Source: Candidatus Muproteobacteria bacterium (GTDB taxonomy: Bacteria; Pseudomonadota; Gammaproteobacteria; Acidiferrobacterales; Sulfurifustaceae). Taken from it: a stretch of 49,020 nt of DNA. The stretch covers positions 1-49,020 of the forward strand of contig DAIDLH010000028.1 in the NCBI GenBank assembly GCA_027449605.1, in the 5' to 3' direction. The notes under the pieces are model-generated. The model did not search any database. It saw only the letters and a list, made by a program, of their open reading frames with translations, and was not told where the DNA came from. This document shows, in pieces, positions 46,902-49,020 of this stretch. The position numbers were made by a program, and so were the translations under genes. Each line of letters starts with the position of its first letter. The first letter of the stretch is position 1.

Positions 46902-48038
46902 TCAGGCGTCCATTTCCTCGTGCTGTTCCTCCACCTGCAGGACCGAGTTGAACCCGCCTGAATCGTTCGGCATCTGTTCGGGATTGGACGGATCCTCCTG
47001 CCACACGCCGTCGACGATGTAGCGGTACAGATATTCTCCCGGCGCGAGCGTCAGGATTTTTTCCACGTCCTCGCCGACGATGCGGGTGATCACGTCGCGA
47101 TCCGGCGTCCAGCCGTTGAAATCGCCGGCGATCTGCACCTTTTTGCCCGCGCAACCGAACAGACGCAGCACCACGTGCTGTCGCGCGTCGCCCTCGTGGA
47201 GGCGCGTCCTGGCTTCCTCGAAGGCGCGTTTCATCGCGGTAAGGCGCGCCGCCGTGCTCTGTTCCGCGTCGGCCGGCGGCCGGTCCGGCAAGGCCGACAT
47301 CAATTCGTCGGCCAGCCGCAGGTATTGCACCGCCGCGGTCGAGGTGGGGTCGTAGGCGATGATCGGCACGCCCTGTCGCACGGCCTCTTTCAGCCGTACC
47401 GTGAATTGCACCATTACCGACGAAACATCGTCGGCGAAACGCTCGCCGACCTCGTGCAGGAATTGACGGCACAGGCGCGTGCGACTGTCGACCAGCGTCG
47501 GCACCACGCGGATCGGAATCCCGTGACCTTGGCGTTCGCTCAATCGCGCGATGGTTTCATACATGTGGTCGATGCCGTTGAGACCGAACAGGCTCATCTC
47601 GATCGGAATCAGCACCAGGTCGGCGGCCGTCAGCGCGTTCAGCGACAACAGGCCCATCGACGGCGGGCAATCGATGATTGCGTAATCGTAGCGCGACCGG
47701 ATTCCGGCCAGGTGGATTTCCAGTTGCCGGTCGCGCTCATCGCTGCGTATCGGCAGATGCTCGGCCGCCGCCAGCATCATGGTCGCCGGCGCCACATCCA
47801 CCCCCGCGTAAGCGTCGGGCACGATGATGTCTTCGAGACTCGCCTCGCCGGTAAAAACGTCGTACAGATCGCGCGCATCGTCGCTGTAAACCCCGAAGCC
47901 GAGGGAAGCGTGGCCCTGGGGATCGAGATCGAGCAACAACACGCGCTGCTGCTTTTTCCCGAGACTGGCGGCGAGATTGATGGCGGTGGTGGTTTTTCCG
48001 CATCCGCCTTTCTGATTGGCAACGGCAATGATCTTCAT
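46902..48038 (-). CDS. ParA-family ATPase fused to AMPK-type glycogen-binding domain
   Basis: A 378-residue two-domain protein. Residues 1-250 are a ParA/Soj-type ATPase: deviant Walker A NQKGGCGKTT with signature Lys11 and Lys15, switch LLDLDPQGHASLG with Asp37, and Walker B AIIDCPPSMG (121-126). A charged helical linker (about 258-285) leads to an AMPK1_CBM/CBM48-like beta-sandwich (about 286-370): VQIAGDFNGWTPD, GEYLYRYIVDGVWQEDP and GGFNSVLQV. Trp310, Trp346 and Asn364 match the carbohydrate-stacking Trp100, Trp133 and Asn150 of the AMPK beta subunit; Arg339 replaces Lys126. ParA proteins make nucleoid gradients that position plasmids, carboxysomes or storage granules, so a polyglucan-positioning role is a reasonable inference. 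No parB or glycogen gene is nearby. GGAGGT precedes the ATG. Confidence 0.92.
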   Translation of the reverse strand: MKIIAVANQKGGCGKTTTAINLAASLGKKQQRVLLLDLDPQGHASLGFGVYSDDARDLYDVFTGEASLEDIIVPDAYAGVDVAPATMMLAAAEHLPIRSDERDRQLEIHLAGIRSRYDYAIIDCPPSMGLLSLNALTAADLVLIPIEMSLFGLNGIDHMYETIARLSERQGHGIPIRVVPTLVDSRTRLCRQFLHEVGERFADDVSSVMVQFTVRLKEAVRQGVPIIAYDPTSTAAVQYLRLADELMSALPDRPPADAEQSTAARLTAMKRAFEEARTRLHEGDARQHVVLRLFGCAGKKVQIAGDFNGWTPDRDVITRIVGEDVEKILTLAPGEYLYRYIVDGVWQEDPSNPEQMPNDSGGFNSVLQVEEQHEEMDA

Positions 48039-48340
48039 GGAATGTGCACCTCCGGTTTTCGGTCAATAAAAAAGGGAGCGATGTTCTGCTCCCCTGATTT
48101 GGTGTCCCGATCAACACCCGGCAATCGCGGCCGGGGTATCGCGGATGGCGAATCAATCCGATGCGATATTCGGATCAGCCACGAGTCAACGCGTCCATGC
48201 AACAGACCGGCACGCGCGCCTGAAACCTGCGCGTCGGAAACAACCAGGGGATGAAAGTGACGGGAAGAATGTCGCCTCGAAGCGAGGCGTGCCGGTGAAA
48301 CGACGGATACGACGCTGCTTTGCGAACCCTTATAGGCCAA
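48035..48340 (-). CDS. Candidate 101-codon ORF coupled to the ParA fusion gene
   Basis: A TTG at 48340 has GGAGG 9 bases upstream and lies about 27 bases after a predicted start point. The frame runs to a TGA that overlaps the ParA ATG (ATGA). This layout looks like a real first gene. Against it, the codon use is less GC-rich at third positions than neighbours, with several ATA, AGG and CGA codons. No domain is recognised, and a terminator-like hairpin with six T residues (48068-48093) lies inside it. The stretch may instead be an untranslated leader. Confidence 0.35.
   Translation of the reverse strand: MAYKGSQSSVVSVVSPARLASRRHSSRHFHPLVVSDAQVSGARAGLLHGRVDSWLIRISHRIDSPSAIPRPRLPGVDRDTKSGEQNIAPFFIDRKPEVHIP
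48068..48093 (-). terminator. Terminator-like hairpin in the leader of the ParA fusion gene
   Basis: On the minus strand GGGAGC-AGAACATC-GCTCCC is followed by six T residues. It ends about 30 bases before the ParA ATG and lies downstream of the predicted promoter, so it may act as an attenuator or end a short leader RNA. Confidence 0.6.
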
Positions 48341-48373
48341 TCCGTTGAACCTCCAGGGAAGCAATCGCGAAAA

Positions 48374-48401
48374 AGTTTATGGACTTGCCGTGAAATGTCA
48401 A
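48374..48401 (-). promoter_or_regulatory. Sigma-70 promoter upstream of the ParA fusion unit
   Basis: TTGACA (48401-48396) and TAAACT (48379-48374) are separated by 16 bases. The start point would be near 48367, some 330 bases before the ParA ATG. The -35 is perfect; the -10 matches four of six. Confidence 0.65.
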
Positions 48402-48551
48402 GGCATAACGAAACCGCATGGCGACGCGCAGATACGGCGTCCGGTCACCGGTGATGCCGGATCGTGAATTCATCAGACATCGCGCGGATTTTCTTCGCAC
48501 GCGGATCGCCTGTCTCACAGGGGGCCGGCCGCCTGCGATCGGCCGTGGACA
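48402..48551. other. Intergenic region after the DUF3014 gene
   Basis: Between the promoter of the ParA unit and the DUF3014 stop I see no gene and no canonical terminator. A GGCCG/CGGCC inverted repeat near 48524-48545 lacks a T-run. Confidence 0.4.
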
Positions 48552-49020
48552 TCATGGCTTCGGCGGCTGACCGGTCAGTTCGCTCCGAATATCGCGCAGC
48601 CTTGCCTTGATCCTGGCTGCGTTCTCGCTGCCCATGCGGATCATGATCTTCTGACCGGCCGACAACGCCTCGAGATCGGGATCCGCGAACTGGTACAGGA
48701 CTTTCGGCCGGACCAGCTTGATGCGTCCCGGAATTTCCGGCGCCGCGAGCAGATCGTCGATCGCCTCGATCAGGCGGTCGTTGAAATAACCCTTGGGATA
48801 TCCCAGATTCTGATACTCCTGCTGAAACAGCGGATAGAAGCGGATGTACGCCGCGACCAGTTTCCGCGCATCGACCGCCTCCGCCAGCCAGACGTACGAC
48901 GTGTAGCGCTTGTAATTCTCGGGGCTGGAAAGAAAATTCTCGCCCTCGCCGGTGGCCGGAAATTTTCCCACGACCGGCTTGAACAAGCGGTATTGCATCG
49001 GCACTTTCTTGCGCGGCAGG
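48552..49020 (-). CDS. DUF3014 family protein (5' end outside window)
   Basis: The frame is open to the window edge, so the N-terminal part is missing; 155 or so C-terminal residues are visible. They begin LPRKKVPMQYRLFKPV and contain YIRFYPLFQQEYQNLGYPKG and IDDLLAAPEIP. The stretch VLYQFADPDLEALSAGQKIM and the following IRMGSENAARIKARL are a good match to the DUF3014 pattern. Full-length members usually have an N-terminal membrane segment and a periplasmic domain; function unknown. A Met at 49004 is internal and not the start. Confidence 0.85.
   Translation of the reverse strand, partial: LPRKKVPMQYRLFKPVVGKFPATGEGENFLSSPENYKRYTSYVWLAEAVDARKLVAAYIRFYPLFQQEYQNLGYPKGYFNDRLIEAIDDLLAAPEIPGRIKLVRPKVLYQFADPDLEALSAGQKIMIRMGSENAARIKARLRDIRSELTGQPPKP

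Overview
The window looks like a chromosomal segment of a GC-rich gammaproteobacterium. The evidence is a complete dcw (division and cell wall) cluster in the order mraZ to ftsZ followed by lpxC and secA, a pilBCD-coaE block, separate parE and parC, a Nudix/thiamine-phosphate-synthase fusion next to argJ, and an RNase P RNA of bacterial type A. A DsrC/TusE-family protein and a rubrerythrin/iron-sulfur/DUF3501 operon would fit a sulfur-metabolising lineage such as the Acidiferrobacterales or Ectothiorhodospiraceae, but this assignment is an inference. I see no tRNA or rRNA genes, no transposase and no CRISPR array.

Layout. 1-244: extragenic hairpins and the parC terminator. 245-5488 (minus): a probable operon of a CNP1-like exported protein, parE, an SRPBCC protein and parC, with parE, SRPBCC and parC joined by ATGA overlaps. 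5574-8227 (minus): a rubrerythrin, Fe-S oxidoreductase and DUF3501 operon. Its near-consensus sigma-70 promoter has a -10 box inside a perfect 19-bp palindrome of Fur/PerR/Irr type. 8463-13045 (plus): pilB, pilC, pilD and coaE, preceded by a 19-codon upstream ORF with a good Shine-Dalgarno (SD) sequence. 13046-20224 (minus): mutT-thiE fusion, argJ, secA, an M23 peptidase and lpxC. 20225-38256 (minus): the complete dcw cluster with a promoter and a five-fold 10-bp-spaced MraZ box array. 38448-38831: rnpB. 38905-46850: mixed small units (2OG-Fe(II) oxygenase-like protein, zinc-ribbon protein, sugar-kinase-like phosphotransferase, pirin, exported peroxiredoxin, adenylate kinase, ExeA-like ATPase, DsrC/TusE, DnaJ-related protein, small hypothetical). 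46902-48401 (minus): a ParA ATPase fused to an AMPK-type glycogen-binding domain, with an unusual leader. 48552-49020: a DUF3014 gene cut by the window edge.

The genes from mraZ to secA form the peptidoglycan precursor, septation, lipid A and secretion module. Most junctions in it are overlapping stop/start codons, so translation is probably coupled over long stretches.

Two observations stand out. First, three dcw junctions (murE/murF, ftsW/murG, murG/murC) carry copies of one related GC-rich repeat. Each copy is an open frame that starts in an ATGA overlap with the upstream stop, begins MSREQ, ends in a SD-containing (S/T)EA tail, and stops on or next to the start codon of the next gene. 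The repeat therefore appears to preserve translational coupling. Second, the ParA-glycogen-binding fusion retains the carbohydrate-contacting Trp, Trp and Asn positions. This suggests a positioning ATPase that reads a polyglucan, a combination I do not recognise as a characterised system.
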